Positions 18,244-26,876 are shown, counted from the stretch's first letter. The stretch is DNA of 64,000 bases from Tenacibaculum caenipelagi (GCF_004363005.1 NZ_SNYH01000003.1:326287-390286), one strand, 5' to 3'. Notes: generated from the letters alone by a model not told the origin. Translations and numbers: made by a program.

Positions 18244-18390
18244 TAGCCATTTTAAAAAACAGTCAAGTAACTTTTTATTTTTTTTGAGTCTTCGAGCAAT
18301 ACAGCTATATTGCATAACAAAACAAGAAGAATAAAATTGCTAAAAACTCCGCTTATCACCTTTAAAAACCCGGATAACAGTACTTTTAGT

Positions 18391-18413
18391 TCTTTTATAA
18401 CAAGTTGCCATTA
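18391..18413 (+). repeat. 3' half of a cassette-type palindrome (site A)
   Basis: The reverse complement (AATGGCAACTTGTTATAAAA) resembles the 5' arm of the next site at 19079-19104. It lies just before the first gene of the accessory array. I do not find a convincing matching 5' arm, so this may be the left remnant of the array. Confidence 0.35.
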
Positions 18414-18430
18414 ATTTAAAAAATTACGTT

Positions 18431-19071
18431 TTGAAAGAACTTCTTATTAATTTATCAGCATTAGCCATCTTTTTTGTTCTCTATTTAATCTTCAAGAAAT
18501 TCTTACCAAGCTACGCAGATGAAAAAGGAAAAAATCAAGCAACAAAAGAGGATATTGAGGAAATCACATCTCTTGTTCAAGGGGTTGAAAGTAAAGTAAT
18601 ATTCTAACAAATAATATAATTGACTACTCTTCTTTAAAAAGACAATATATAATCGATTATTTTGCGTCATATAATAATTGGGAAAGAACAATAACTAGTG
18701 CAAATCTTAAAGGATTTGGAAATTTCAAGGAAGAAAATAAAAAGAATATAGAAAGGATGTATGAGGCAAAACACTCTTATAATCTTAAAGAAGGGGAAAT
18801 TGAATTATTTATTGACGAACGGGAATTTTATAAACAAAGAAGAGAACTTACAACAAGGACATTAAAATATCAGCATCAATTCGAACAAGCTAATGACAAT
18901 TTAATTTCTCTTGACCTAAGTAAAGAATCTAATCCTAATTATAACGATGATATTGTAAATCTATTAGATGAATACAGAAAATCTACTATATCTAATTTGA
19001 AAGGGATTTTTGAAGAACGAAATAAGGTCATTCAACTATTGAGTTCTTACATCAAAAAATTAATGGAATAA
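18431..19071 (+). pseudogene. Frameshifted one-transmembrane coiled-coil protein
   Basis: Two frames appear to be one broken gene. From a TTG at 18431 a 58-codon frame encodes a membrane helix (INLSALAIFFVLYLIFKKFL), then EKGKNQATKEDIEEITSLVQ, and stops after ESKVIF. That segment is a common N-terminus of longer Bacteroidota accessory proteins, which continue as a helical cytoplasmic domain. The continuation is present in another frame from about 18595 (DYSSLKRQYIIDYFASYNNW) through MYEAKHSYNLKEGEIEL to the stop at 19071. One indel near 18580-18605 would join them. The downstream part alone could be translated from the ATG at 18757 (104 aa). Function unknown; first unit of the accessory array. 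Confidence 0.65.
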
Positions 19072-19078
19072 AAACTAA

Positions 19079-19213
19079 TGGCAACACCGTATATAAAAAA
19101 TTGCTAGTTTTAGCTAAACCAAAGTTAGTTGCTTTTTTGCTAGCTTCTGATTTTCCTTCGGAAAATCCTCGAACAAAAAACCGCAACTTTTCATATACGT
19201 AAACGTTAGCAGT
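19079..19213 (+). repeat. Cassette-type imperfect palindrome (site B)
   Basis: The 5' arm CGTATATAAAAAATTGC (19088-19104) pairs with GCAACTTTTCATATACG (19183-19199). Outside the core, CAACA on the left faces CTAACG (reverse) on the right, with the right arm a few bases longer. A perfect 8-bp hairpin GATTTTCC/GGAAAATC lies at 19149-19167. It starts 8 bp after one gene and ends 22 bp before the next. Confidence 0.7.
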
Positions 19214-19234
19214 TATTAGAAAAAACAATATAGA

Positions 19235-20014
19235 ATGAAAACATTTATTGCCTTTTTTGACGTTCTTGGATTTAAAGAATTCATATATAATAATGATTTA
19301 ACCGAAGCTAAACGTCTTTTTAATCACTTATTAAGAGACTCGCAAACAGCCATAAGTGGAGAAAAGTATATTAAAATAAATTCTGGAATGATTGTCCCTG
19401 ATTTAAAAAATCAAAAGGTAAATTGTTTACACGTTTCTGACAGCATTATTTTCTGGACTAATACTGATAGTGAAGAAGATTTTAAAGAATTAGTAGAAGT
19501 ATGTTACTCATTTTATTGGAGGAGTTTACAAGCTACTTTTCCTTTACGTGGTTGCTTAACTTATGGAGAAATTGATTTTAATCCAAGTACTATAAAAAAT
19601 GACAATGGAATAGATTTTTATAATTATTCTTTGATTGGCAAAGGACTTGTAGATGCTTATATAAAATCTGACAATATTGAATATGCTGGTTGCATACTTG
19701 ACGAATTAGCAATTGAAAAAGTAAGTGACAGTCTAATTAATGATTTAATATATGACCAAAAAATTTGTATGTATAAAGTACCCTACAAAAATGGAGAAAA
19801 TTATGAACACGTATTTAGACCAATAAAAGGAGACCATAATGATGTTTCTTTTAGGAATACAGCACAAAGTATAAAAGGATTATTCACATACGCATCTAAA
19901 ACTGAATTGACAAATATGCCCGAAAGCGTTAAGAAGAAAATGAATAACACGATTGATTTCATTAGCTTTTTCCGAGAAACAGATAGAGATTTAAAAAATC
20001 CGAATAAAAAATAA
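19235..20014 (+). CDS. Class III nucleotidyl cyclase-like protein (orphan)
   Basis: A 259-aa soluble protein with the layout of the adenylate/guanylate cyclase catalytic fold: FFDVLGF near the N-terminus (metal Asp), SDSIIFW about 60 residues later (second metal Asp) and PLRGCLTYGEID (the RxGxxxG-type strand). I recognise the pattern, not a named family; related orphan proteins exist widely and a divergent branch makes cUMP or cCMP in Pycsar anti-phage systems. No TIR, transmembrane or nuclease effector is coded next to it, so a defence role is only a possibility. It is a single-gene unit between sites B and C. What it does is not known. Confidence 0.6.
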   Translation: MKTFIAFFDVLGFKEFIYNNDLTEAKRLFNHLLRDSQTAISGEKYIKINSGMIVPDLKNQKVNCLHVSDSIIFWTNTDSEEDFKELVEVCYSFYWRSLQATFPLRGCLTYGEIDFNPSTIKNDNGIDFYNYSLIGKGLVDAYIKSDNIEYAGCILDELAIEKVSDSLINDLIYDQKICMYKVPYKNGENYEHVFRPIKGDHNDVSFRNTAQSIKGLFTYASKTELTNMPESVKKKMNNTIDFISFFRETDRDLKNPNKK

Positions 20015-20015
20015 C

Positions 20016-20215
20016 AACTGTTAACACAGTGTATAAAACATAGCTAATAAGTGCTAAACTGAAAAGTTCGTACTTATTTGCAAAGTCCGCCAAATTTTTA
20101 GATTTGGCTTTTAAATAGAAAAGTTAAAAATAAAATATAAAAATTCGGCTCTGTGTTAATCCGAAAAATTAGCGTCTTTTTACACGCTACGTTTCATACA
20201 CAAACCGTGTACCAT
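20016..20215 (+). repeat. Cassette-type imperfect palindrome (site C)
   Basis: GTGTATAAAACATAGC (20029-20044) pairs with GCTACGTTTCATACAC (20186-20201): 16 bp with 2 mismatches. The outer left motif TTAACACA faces AACCGTGTACC. It starts 2 bp after a stop codon and ends 11 bp before the next start. The central part is longer than in the other sites. Confidence 0.72.
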
Positions 20216-20225
20216 TTGACCAAAT

Positions 20226-20645
20226 ATGAACGAGCCGATAATAATTGAGGAATTAGGACTTATTTACGGAAGAGATGCAATCTTTTTAGACAAAATTGAA
20301 TTTGACGAAACCCATTCTGTCAAACTGATTGGAGAATTTAATGGTTCTTTATGTGAAAATGTCAACAACGAAAAGGATAAATACATTCCATATGAAATAA
20401 GTTTTAAAGGAATTCTTGAATTTAAGATGACTGAAGTTGACTTTTATAATGACAAAAATTATATTTCAAGTTTTGAAAAGGTAATTGACTCTGAAAGAAT
20501 TTCTGAATTCAAAAACTTATACGACGGAGATATTAAAGTAAAAGATTCTCACGAGCATTTTATTTTTCACACTTATGACGATGTGATTGAAATAATCGCG
20601 TGTGAATTTAAACTAACGCTAAAAACGCTACACAACAATATATAA
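20226..20645 (+). CDS. Hypothetical protein of the accessory array
   Basis: A 139-aa acidic, soluble protein with no signal peptide or membrane helix. Mixed strand and helix pattern; notable motifs are IYGRDAIFLDKIEFD near the start, YEISFKGILEFKMTEVDFYN in the middle and HEHFIFHTYDDVIEIIACEF near the end. I recognise no family with an established role. It is the only gene between palindromes C and D; the end of the coding sequence runs into the 5' arm of site D. Small proteins of this kind in such arrays can be immunity or toxin-like, but nothing in the sequence shows that here. Confidence 0.7.
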   Translation: MNEPIIIEELGLIYGRDAIFLDKIEFDETHSVKLIGEFNGSLCENVNNEKDKYIPYEISFKGILEFKMTEVDFYNDKNYISSFEKVIDSERISEFKNLYDGDIKVKDSHEHFIFHTYDDVIEIIACEFKLTLKTLHNNI

Positions 20646-20738
20646 CCACAATTCCGAGTAGATCAAACCTAGTCTAATTCACTCAGAATTGCTAAATTAG
20701 CCGCAACGGTCGGTTATACAAGACCGTTTGGCAACAAT
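20632..20738 (+). repeat. Cassette-type imperfect palindrome (site D)
   Basis: The left arm has CAACAATATATAACC; the right arm GGTTATACAAGACCGTTTGG is its approximate reverse complement with extra bases. The central hairpin TCTAATTCACTCAGA (20673-20687) corresponds to the TCCGA-ATTCAC-TCGGA hairpin of sites G, I and K. The left arm overlaps the end of the preceding gene. Confidence 0.65.
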
Positions 20739-20767
20739 AACAGACACCTATAAAATGCTAATCTAAC

Positions 20768-21814
20768 TTGGACATTACTGAACTTATCAATGACATTGGA
20801 AAAATCATCGTTTTTTTAATGATATTAATGTCAATCTTCCTGATTACTGTAACTTCAACAAAAAAACTATCAAACTCTTTATTTGCAGCCTTTCTTTTAG
20901 TCACTGCTTTTGACTTTTTAGGAATGTTTTTGTCGATTCAAAACACAACTTTAAATAGTTTAAAAATAGCTTCGGTTTTACTTCAAATGCCGTTGTACTA
21001 TTTGTATGTACAATCTGTCTGTTATTTTAATTTTAAACTAGAAACAAAACATTTACTACATCTACTTCTATTTTTAATCATATTTATACTATTTATAGCT
21101 ACTTCTATTTCTGACAAAAGCTATTTATTTTATCAAATAATTACTAAACTACAGTATTACTGTTATATAATTGCCGTATTAATTACTTTAAATCATTTCA
21201 AAAAGTTATACCAAGAAAATTATTCAGCCAATCATTATAGTATCTATAAATGGCTATTCCAAATCACTGTTTTATTTTTAATTGGAAGTAGTTTTGTGTT
21301 ATTTAGGAATTTTATTTCATATGGAAAAAATAACATTTTACTAAATAGCTTGAACTTATTAATAAGTTTTTTTGCTTTATTTGTTATTTGTTGGTTTGTT
21401 TTAAAAGCATTGTATAGTCCCAATTTATTTTTAGGTATTGACAAAAATTTAACTCCTCTTAAAGCCATAAAAAAAATAGATATTGAAGTCGAACAAACCT
21501 TAAAGCAACTTTCAAGTTATATGGTTTATCAAAAACCATACTTAGACTCTGAACTTAACCTACAAAAGTTAGCATTGCTTATCAACCTTTCCGAAAAACA
21601 ACTTTCCCAACTTATCAACCAACAAATAGGGAAACACTTTTTTGATTATATCAACGAATTTCGAATAAACGATGCCAAAGTGCTATTGAAGGAAAACCCC
21701 GATTTAACCGTTCTAGAAATATTATATAAGGTAGGTTTTAATTCAAAATCATCTTTTTACACTGCGTTTAAAAAGCAAACTTCCCAAACCCCAACTGCAT
21801 ATAGGAAATCATAG
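20768..21814 (+). CDS. Membrane-anchored AraC-family transcriptional regulator
   Basis: A 348-aa regulator with an N-terminal integral-membrane sensor of about seven hydrophobic helices (residues 10-225) and a C-terminal AraC DNA-binding domain (about 240-348). The domain shows LNLQKLALLINLSEKQLSQL, FDYINEFRINDAKVLL and ILYKVGFNSKSSFYTAFKKQ, the two helix-turn-helix units. This architecture is common in Flavobacteriia. The start is a TTG at 20768. It lies 122 bp before a serine hydrolase on the same strand; no palindrome separates them, so the pair appears to have moved as one unit with a likely regulatory link. Confidence 0.88.
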   Translation: MDITELINDIGKIIVFLMILMSIFLITVTSTKKLSNSLFAAFLLVTAFDFLGMFLSIQNTTLNSLKIASVLLQMPLYYLYVQSVCYFNFKLETKHLLHLLLFLIIFILFIATSISDKSYLFYQIITKLQYYCYIIAVLITLNHFKKLYQENYSANHYSIYKWLFQITVLFLIGSSFVLFRNFISYGKNNILLNSLNLLISFFALFVICWFVLKALYSPNLFLGIDKNLTPLKAIKKIDIEVEQTLKQLSSYMVYQKPYLDSELNLQKLALLINLSEKQLSQLINQQIGKHFFDYINEFRINDAKVLLKENPDLTVLEILYKVGFNSKSSFYTAFKKQTSQTPTAYRKS

Positions 21815-21936
21815 AAAAATAAGTGTCCGACTTTAAATCGAACCCTTTTTTTGATATAAAATAGTCCGATTTCCTATACCCGTACTCTTTATTAAGCAAG
21901 ATATTTCACTTTTGTCTAGAACAAAAACATATTAAA

Positions 21937-23574
21937 ATGAATCATAAAGTTTTCATCATTTTCTCGTTGCTAATTCTAATTGGCCTATCTCAAATTAGTT
22001 TTGCTCAAACTAATACAATAGAAGATCAGTCTTATACTACGGTTGATTCTTTATTTAACTCTTTTTATCAAAATAACAAAACAGGAGCAGCTTTTGCTAT
22101 AATTAAAAATGGAGAAATTATTTACAAAAACACCAAAGGTTTAGCTAATATAGAATATGGTATTCCAATAACTGACTCTACAGCATTTCACATTGCTTCA
22201 GTGTCTAAACAGTTCACCACATATTTAGCACTTCTTTTAGAGCAAGAAGGCAAACTTTCTTTTGAGGATGATATTAAAACCTATTTACCAGAATTTAAAC
22301 ATTTAGATAATAATATTAGTATAAAAAATTTAACAAATCATACACATGGATTGCCTAATTTACATGAATTAGCCAGTTTGAAAGGGCGAAAAATAATGTC
22401 TCATCAACAGATTATACAAATGCTACTGAAGATTAAACATACAAATTTTAATGTAGGAGATAAATACGAGTATAATAATACAGGTTATGCACTGCTAGCC
22501 GAAATTATAGAACGTGTGGGTAAAAAACCGTTTAAAGAACAATTGAAAGAAAGGATATTTTTACCTCTTGGCATGTACCATTCTGAAGCGGTTGATGATA
22601 AAAATACAGTAGTTAAAAACAAAGCTTACTCATATCGTTTAACAAATAACAAATATGAAAATTATCTTTTAAAACTTTCAGCTATTGGTTCATCAGGAAT
22701 TAATACTACAATTAATGATTTGTGCTTATGGGCAAAAAATTATCAAGCCCCAATAATAGGTAGCAGAGAATTCTATAATAAAATGGAGCAACCAACCTAT
22801 TTAAGTTCAGGTAAAAAAATAAATTATGGTCTTGGATTACAATTTGGAACTTATAAAGGGCTTGAAATTGTGTTTCATGGTGGAGGTGATGTTGGATACC
22901 GTTCTTATATATTACATATACCCAAACATAAGTTATCTATAATAGTATTAGCAAATACAAATGACTTTTCGGCTCTTGATGTAGTATATGAAACAATAGA
23001 CATTCTTTTGAGTGATTATATAAAAACAAAAACTCTAACAAAATTAAAACTTCACAATAAACAGTTGAAGAAATATGTGGGAACTTATGAACTTCAACCC
23101 GGAGTTTACTTCAATATTGTTGCAAAAAATGACACCTTATATTTTCAAGAATTTGGAACAAAAAACTTAAACCCACTACCTTACATGAATGGAAGTTCTT
23201 TTGAATTCCCATATATCAATCATTCAAAATTTATTTTCTATGACAATAAGTTTGATTTTTGTATTGCTGATTTTACTTATGAGTGTTTTAGAACAAGTAT
23301 AGAACAACCTAATATGGATAAGATATACTTAAATAATTTTACAGGAATCTACAAGAATAAAGAACACAGAATAGTTTATGAATTAACTGTTAAGGACAAT
23401 AAACTTACTTTAAAGCGTACCTTTGGAGAGAATATAACTTTGAATCCTCTTACCTTGAAAAGTTTTTTTTCATCAAAAATTGGGAAGTTAGATTTTATCT
23501 ATGATCCAAATAAGCTAGTCAAAGGATTTAAACTATCAGGACAAAACTTTAGGAATATTATCTTTGAAAAATAA
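21937..23574 (+). CDS. Exported serine hydrolase, class C beta-lactamase/esterase family
   Basis: A 545-aa penicillin-binding-fold hydrolase. A signal peptide (IIFSLLILIGLSQISFAQ) is followed by the beta-lactamase domain: SxxK at Ser88-Val-Ser-Lys91 in HIASVSKQF, a Tyr-x-Asn segment in YEYNNTGYALL, and the KTG-equivalent HGG in VFHGGGDVGYRS. The C-terminal 170 residues form an added domain with LKKYVGTYEL and LNNFTGIYKNKEHR, typical of many Bacteroidota esterase-like members. It could be an esterase, peptidase or beta-lactamase; sequence does not settle this. The AraC-type membrane regulator upstream is the obvious candidate controller. Confidence 0.9.
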   Translation: MNHKVFIIFSLLILIGLSQISFAQTNTIEDQSYTTVDSLFNSFYQNNKTGAAFAIIKNGEIIYKNTKGLANIEYGIPITDSTAFHIASVSKQFTTYLALLLEQEGKLSFEDDIKTYLPEFKHLDNNISIKNLTNHTHGLPNLHELASLKGRKIMSHQQIIQMLLKIKHTNFNVGDKYEYNNTGYALLAEIIERVGKKPFKEQLKERIFLPLGMYHSEAVDDKNTVVKNKAYSYRLTNNKYENYLLKLSAIGSSGINTTINDLCLWAKNYQAPIIGSREFYNKMEQPTYLSSGKKINYGLGLQFGTYKGLEIVFHGGGDVGYRSYILHIPKHKLSIIVLANTNDFSALDVVYETIDILLSDYIKTKTLTKLKLHNKQLKKYVGTYELQPGVYFNIVAKNDTLYFQEFGTKNLNPLPYMNGSSFEFPYINHSKFIFYDNKFDFCIADFTYECFRTSIEQPNMDKIYLNNFTGIYKNKEHRIVYELTVKDNKLTLKRTFGENITLNPLTLKSFFSSKIGKLDFIYDPNKLVKGFKLSGQNFRNIIFEK

Positions 23575-23583
23575 TATTCCTAC

Positions 23584-23612
23584 CAACATTGTATAAAAAC
23601 AATAACAGTTTA
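23584..23612 (+). repeat. 5' half of a cassette-type palindrome (site F)
   Basis: CCAACATTGTATAAAAACAA resembles the left arms of the other sites and starts 10 bp after the serine hydrolase stop. The matching right arm is not seen in the remaining 125 bp of the gap. Confidence 0.45.
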
Positions 23613-23737
23613 AGAGCAAATTTGAACTATTTTTCTCTTAAAATTAATATCTTCCTGCTGAAAATTATACTTATTAAAATCACTACTACACTCATACCAA
23701 ACTATTATAGAGCAATTAAGACTAACTCGAATGAACA

Positions 23738-24238
23738 ATGAATCCAGATATGGCAAACAATAAACTTCACATACAACTCAGACCTACAAAAATTTCAGAC
23801 CTAGATAGCTTGTTTCAATTTCAGCTTGACAAAGAAGGTGGATATTTGGCTGCATTTATGCCTCAAGACCCAACAGATAAAGCTGCATATATTAACAAAC
23901 ATACAAAGCTATTGGGTAATCCAACGGTAAACAACCAAACCATCATTCTTTATAATACGATTGTAGGGAGTATTGCTAAGTTTGTTATGGAAGGTGATAA
24001 CGAAATTACTTATTGGATTGATAGAAAATTTTGGGGACAAGGCATTGCTACAAAAGCACTAAAAAAATTTCTTACAATTGAAACCAACAGACCTATCTTT
24101 GGGCGTGTTGCCTTTGATAATTTTGGCTCACAGAAAGTTTTGGAAAAATGTGGTTTCATTAAAATCGGTTCAGATAAAGGCTTTGCCAATGCACGACAAA
24201 CAGAAATTGAAGAATTTATTTACAAACTTGACAAATAA
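23738..24238 (+). CDS. GNAT-family N-acetyltransferase
   Basis: A 166-aa cytoplasmic acetyltransferase of the RimJ/RimL type. IQLRPTKISDLDSLFQFQ is the usual N-terminus; YWIDRKFWGQGIATKALKKF holds the acetyl-CoA loop (variant Q/RxxGxG/A), and RVAFDNFGSQKVLEKCGF is the conserved C-terminal motif. The ATG at 23738 is used here; an internal ATG five codons on (MANNKL) is equally possible. A single gene with the half-site F on its left and full site G on its right. Substrate unknown; such genes are common cargo in mobile arrays. Confidence 0.88.
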   Translation: MNPDMANNKLHIQLRPTKISDLDSLFQFQLDKEGGYLAAFMPQDPTDKAAYINKHTKLLGNPTVNNQTIILYNTIVGSIAKFVMEGDNEITYWIDRKFWGQGIATKALKKFLTIETNRPIFGRVAFDNFGSQKVLEKCGFIKIGSDKGFANARQTEIEEFIYKLDK

Positions 24239-24243
24239 AAACA

Positions 24244-24384
24244 CCCTGTAACAATGTATAACCGCAATTAAAGTGGGGTCAACTACATCCGAATTATCTG
24301 GAATTGTTAAGTCTACTGCTAAACCAAAAATAATTACTAATTTAACCTGTAACTGCCAGTTATACTAGACCGTTGGCGGTAATT
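24244..24384 (+). repeat. Cassette-type imperfect palindrome (site G)
   Basis: GTATAACCGCAATTA (24256-24270) pairs with TAACTGCCAGTTATAC (24350-24365). Outer motifs are TGTAACAAT on the left and AGACCGTTGGCGG on the right; the right one is longer. The central hairpin TCCGAATTATCTGGA is at 24288-24302. It starts 6 bp after a stop and ends 23 bp before the next start. Confidence 0.72.
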
Positions 24385-24406
24385 TGTAAAAACGAGAATA
24401 TTAAAA

Positions 24407-25138
24407 ATGAACATTAAACCATTTGTATTCGGACTCCTGTCACTTGGACTGATTAGTTGCAATTCGACTCTGAAAGAAAAGAACACGAATAAAACAGAAA
24501 CCTATCCTGACATTAAAATTGTCGGTGCTATGAAAAACGTAATGAGGAAAGGAGAGTTAGATGCCGCCATTAACCTTGACACAATTTCGGATAAAAATGG
24601 ACTTTATGGACTAGGTCCTGTGAGTTATTTAACAGGTGAATTGCTCATTAACAATGGAAAAAGCTATGTGTCAAAAGTGACTTCTGACACGACAATGAAC
24701 GTTAAAAAAACATTTAAAACTTCAGCACCATTCTTTGTTTACGGAAACGTAACGGAATGGAATGAAATTGAATTGCCTTCAAACGTCAAGACAATTCATG
24801 AATTGGAAAAATTTATTAATGAGAAAACAACTGATTTTAAAAGACCTTTTGTCTTCAAACTAATCGGACAAGTTTCAAATGCCATTATTCATATTCAGAA
24901 CTTGCCCGAAGGAACGAAAGTATCTTCACCTGATGAAGCTCATCAAGGACAAACAAACTACGATATTGAAAATAAAGAATCCAAAATAATTGGATTTTTC
25001 TCAACAGAACATAAAGGTGTTTTTACACACCACGACTCATTTTTACATATGCATTTAATAACTAAAGATGAGAGTAAGATGGGACATTTAGACGAGTTAA
25101 AAATTGGAAAAATGAAATTATATTTACCAAAAAAATAA
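24407..25138 (+). CDS. Acetolactate decarboxylase-like lipoprotein
   Basis: A 243-aa protein of the alpha-acetolactate decarboxylase family (acetolactate to acetoin) with a lipoprotein signal (LLSLGLISC, lipidated Cys18). Family features: YGLGPVSYLTGELLINNGKSY near residue 65-85, with the Glu of the active site, APFFVYGNV, and GFFSTEHKGVFTHHD then LHMHLITKDESKMGHLDEL, which supply the HxH and distal His zinc ligands. The protein ends soon after (KLYLPKK), so the last catalytic Glu of the characterised bacillus enzymes may be missing. No acetolactate synthase is nearby. Its envelope location is unusual and its activity uncertain. It sits alone between site G and half-site H. Confidence 0.82.
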   Translation: MNIKPFVFGLLSLGLISCNSTLKEKNTNKTETYPDIKIVGAMKNVMRKGELDAAINLDTISDKNGLYGLGPVSYLTGELLINNGKSYVSKVTSDTTMNVKKTFKTSAPFFVYGNVTEWNEIELPSNVKTIHELEKFINEKTTDFKRPFVFKLIGQVSNAIIHIQNLPEGTKVSSPDEAHQGQTNYDIENKESKIIGFFSTEHKGVFTHHDSFLHMHLITKDESKMGHLDELKIGKMKLYLPKK

Positions 25139-25148
25139 AAACCACACA

Positions 25149-25185
25149 CAACAACGTTATAATAAATTGCTAGAGTCTGTGCCTC
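25149..25185 (+). repeat. 5' half of a cassette-type palindrome (site H)
   Basis: AACAACGTTATAATAAATTG then CTAG resembles the left arm of site B (CACCGTATATAAAAAATTGC, CTAG). It starts 10 bp after a stop. No right arm is visible before the next gene at 25228. Confidence 0.45.
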
Positions 25186-25227
25186 AGCTTGAACCAACAT
25201 TCTGCATAAAAAAACAAATGAAAAAAT

Positions 25228-25665
25228 ATGGACAATTTTAAAATTATAGGCATTTCAACTGAAACGACAAACGAATCCATGACAAATATTGAAACTCTGT
25301 GGGGCAAGTTTTGGGGAGAAAATATAGCTGACAAAATACCAAATAAAGAAAGTGATGAAATCTACGCTGTATATACAGACTATGAAAGTGATTATACAGG
25401 AAAATATACTTTAATAATTGGCTTTCCAGTAACTACATTGAACAGCATTCCTGACGGTTTTGTTGGACGAAAAATTTCAGTTGGTAAAAATGAAAAATAC
25501 ATTTCGAAAGGAAAAATGCCAGAAGCGATACTAAAAACTTGGACTGAAATATGGCAAAACACACAACTAAAAAGGGCTTACCGTGCTGATGTAACTGTTC
25601 ACGGGAAAAAGTATTATGAAGAAAATAATGCTGAAGTAGAAACCTATATTTCAATTTCCGAATAG
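25228..25665 (+). CDS. GyrI-like/AraC effector-binding domain protein
   Basis: A 145-aa stand-alone GyrI-like (SOUL/effector-binding) domain. The N-terminal FKIIGISTETTNES, the central IYAVYTDYESDYTGKYTLIIG and the end LKRAYRADVTVHGKKYYEE fit this fold, which binds small hydrophobic ligands in several regulators and detoxification proteins. There is no DNA-binding domain. The stop codon TAG overlaps the GTG start of the YcaQ-type gene by one base, so the two are translationally coupled and probably moved together. Confidence 0.85.
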   Translation: MDNFKIIGISTETTNESMTNIETLWGKFWGENIADKIPNKESDEIYAVYTDYESDYTGKYTLIIGFPVTTLNSIPDGFVGRKISVGKNEKYISKGKMPEAILKTWTEIWQNTQLKRAYRADVTVHGKKYYEENNAEVETYISISE

Positions 25666-26876
25666 TGCAAAGACCAATAGAATTGACAATAGGACAGTTA
25701 CAAAAAATAACATTACAAAGCCAAGGGCTGTTACAAGCATCGCCATTCGGAAAAGGGAAAAAAGCGGTACTAAAAGCCTTGGAACATCTAGGATATTTAC
25801 AGATAGACACATTATCAATTGTTGAACGTGCGCATCATCACACTCTTTGGACAAGAATCCCTGATTATAAAACGAAATATTTAAATGAATTGGTAAAAGA
25901 ACGTACAATATTTGAATATTGGTTTCACGCTGCTTCATACCTTCCAATGAAAGATTTTCGTTTTGTGTTACCACAGATGTTAGAAGTCAAACACAACAAA
26001 TCGCACTATTACAATGCTGACCCAAAAGTAATGCAATATGTAATGGACACAATTCGTGCAGAAGGACCGAAAAAAGCAAGAGACTTTGAGAACGAAACTA
26101 AAAAACCAGGAAGTTGGTGGAATTGGAAGCCTACGAAAATTGCATTGGAACGACTCTTTTTACAAGGAGATTTAATGATTTCTGAACGCAATGGAATGCA
26201 AAAAACATATAATATTACTGAAAAGGTTTTACCCGAAAATATTGACACTACTATTCCAAACAACCTTGAGTTTGCCAAATATTTAGTAACTACTTATTTA
26301 AGAGCTTATGGATTTACAACAGTAAAACAAATCACACATCTTAAGACAGGAAATTCAATAAGAAAAAACGTAAACGAAGTTTTAAATTCAATGCTCGAAG
26401 AAGGTTCAATACTAAAAATCGACATCGATGGCCTTCCCTCTGTTTTTATTCAAAGTAATTTAATGGAAAAGAAAGTCAAAAAAGATGATTTAAGCATTAG
26501 ACTTTTATCACCGTTTGACAACTCGATTATTCACCGCGACCGACTTAAACAATTTTTTGATTTTGATTATCGCATTGAATGTTATATACCCAAAGAGAAA
26601 AGGCAATACGGTTATTTTTGTTTACCTATCTTATTTGGCGATATATTTATAGGTAGAGTGGACTGCAAAGCGCACCGAAAGGAAAAATTACTTGAAATTA
26701 TACACTTACACATCGAAAATCAAAACATCGATTTAGAGTTATGGTTGGAGCCTCTTATGAAATCACTAAGACAGTTCACAACTTTTAACGGTTGTGAATC
26801 CTTAAAGCTAACTAAAGTAAGTCCATCAAAACTAACTGCAACATTAAAAAAGGCAATAAAAAAAAACGAAAAATAA
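25665..26876 (+). CDS. YcaQ/AlkX-like winged-helix DNA glycosylase family protein
   Basis: A 403-aa protein of the HTH_42/YcaQ family; characterised members unhook DNA interstrand crosslinks and remove bulky alkylated bases. The catalytic QxD motif is readable in LGYLQIDTLSIVERAHHHTL, followed by LWTRIPDY, YWFHAASYLP and the C-terminal RLLSPFDNSIIHRDRLKQ and CKAHRKEKLLEI, all family motifs. The start is GTG, one base overlapped with the GyrI-like gene. The pair forms a unit between half-site H and site I. A role in tolerance to alkylating or crosslinking compounds is a reasonable inference. Confidence 0.87.
   Translation: MQRPIELTIGQLQKITLQSQGLLQASPFGKGKKAVLKALEHLGYLQIDTLSIVERAHHHTLWTRIPDYKTKYLNELVKERTIFEYWFHAASYLPMKDFRFVLPQMLEVKHNKSHYYNADPKVMQYVMDTIRAEGPKKARDFENETKKPGSWWNWKPTKIALERLFLQGDLMISERNGMQKTYNITEKVLPENIDTTIPNNLEFAKYLVTTYLRAYGFTTVKQITHLKTGNSIRKNVNEVLNSMLEEGSILKIDIDGLPSVFIQSNLMEKKVKKDDLSIRLLSPFDNSIIHRDRLKQFFDFDYRIECYIPKEKRQYGYFCLPILFGDIFIGRVDCKAHRKEKLLEIIHLHIENQNIDLELWLEPLMKSLRQFTTFNGCESLKLTKVSPSKLTATLKKAIKKNEK

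Noticed and set aside
18580..18605. Programmed ribosomal frameshift in the first array gene
   Set aside because: There is no classical slippery heptamer or downstream pseudoknot that I can see; simple decay or sequence error is more likely.
19149..19167. Simple terminator hairpin in site B
   Set aside because: The 8-bp GATTTTCC/GGAAAATC hairpin has no T-run after it and sits inside the larger palindrome, so I treat it as part of that structure.
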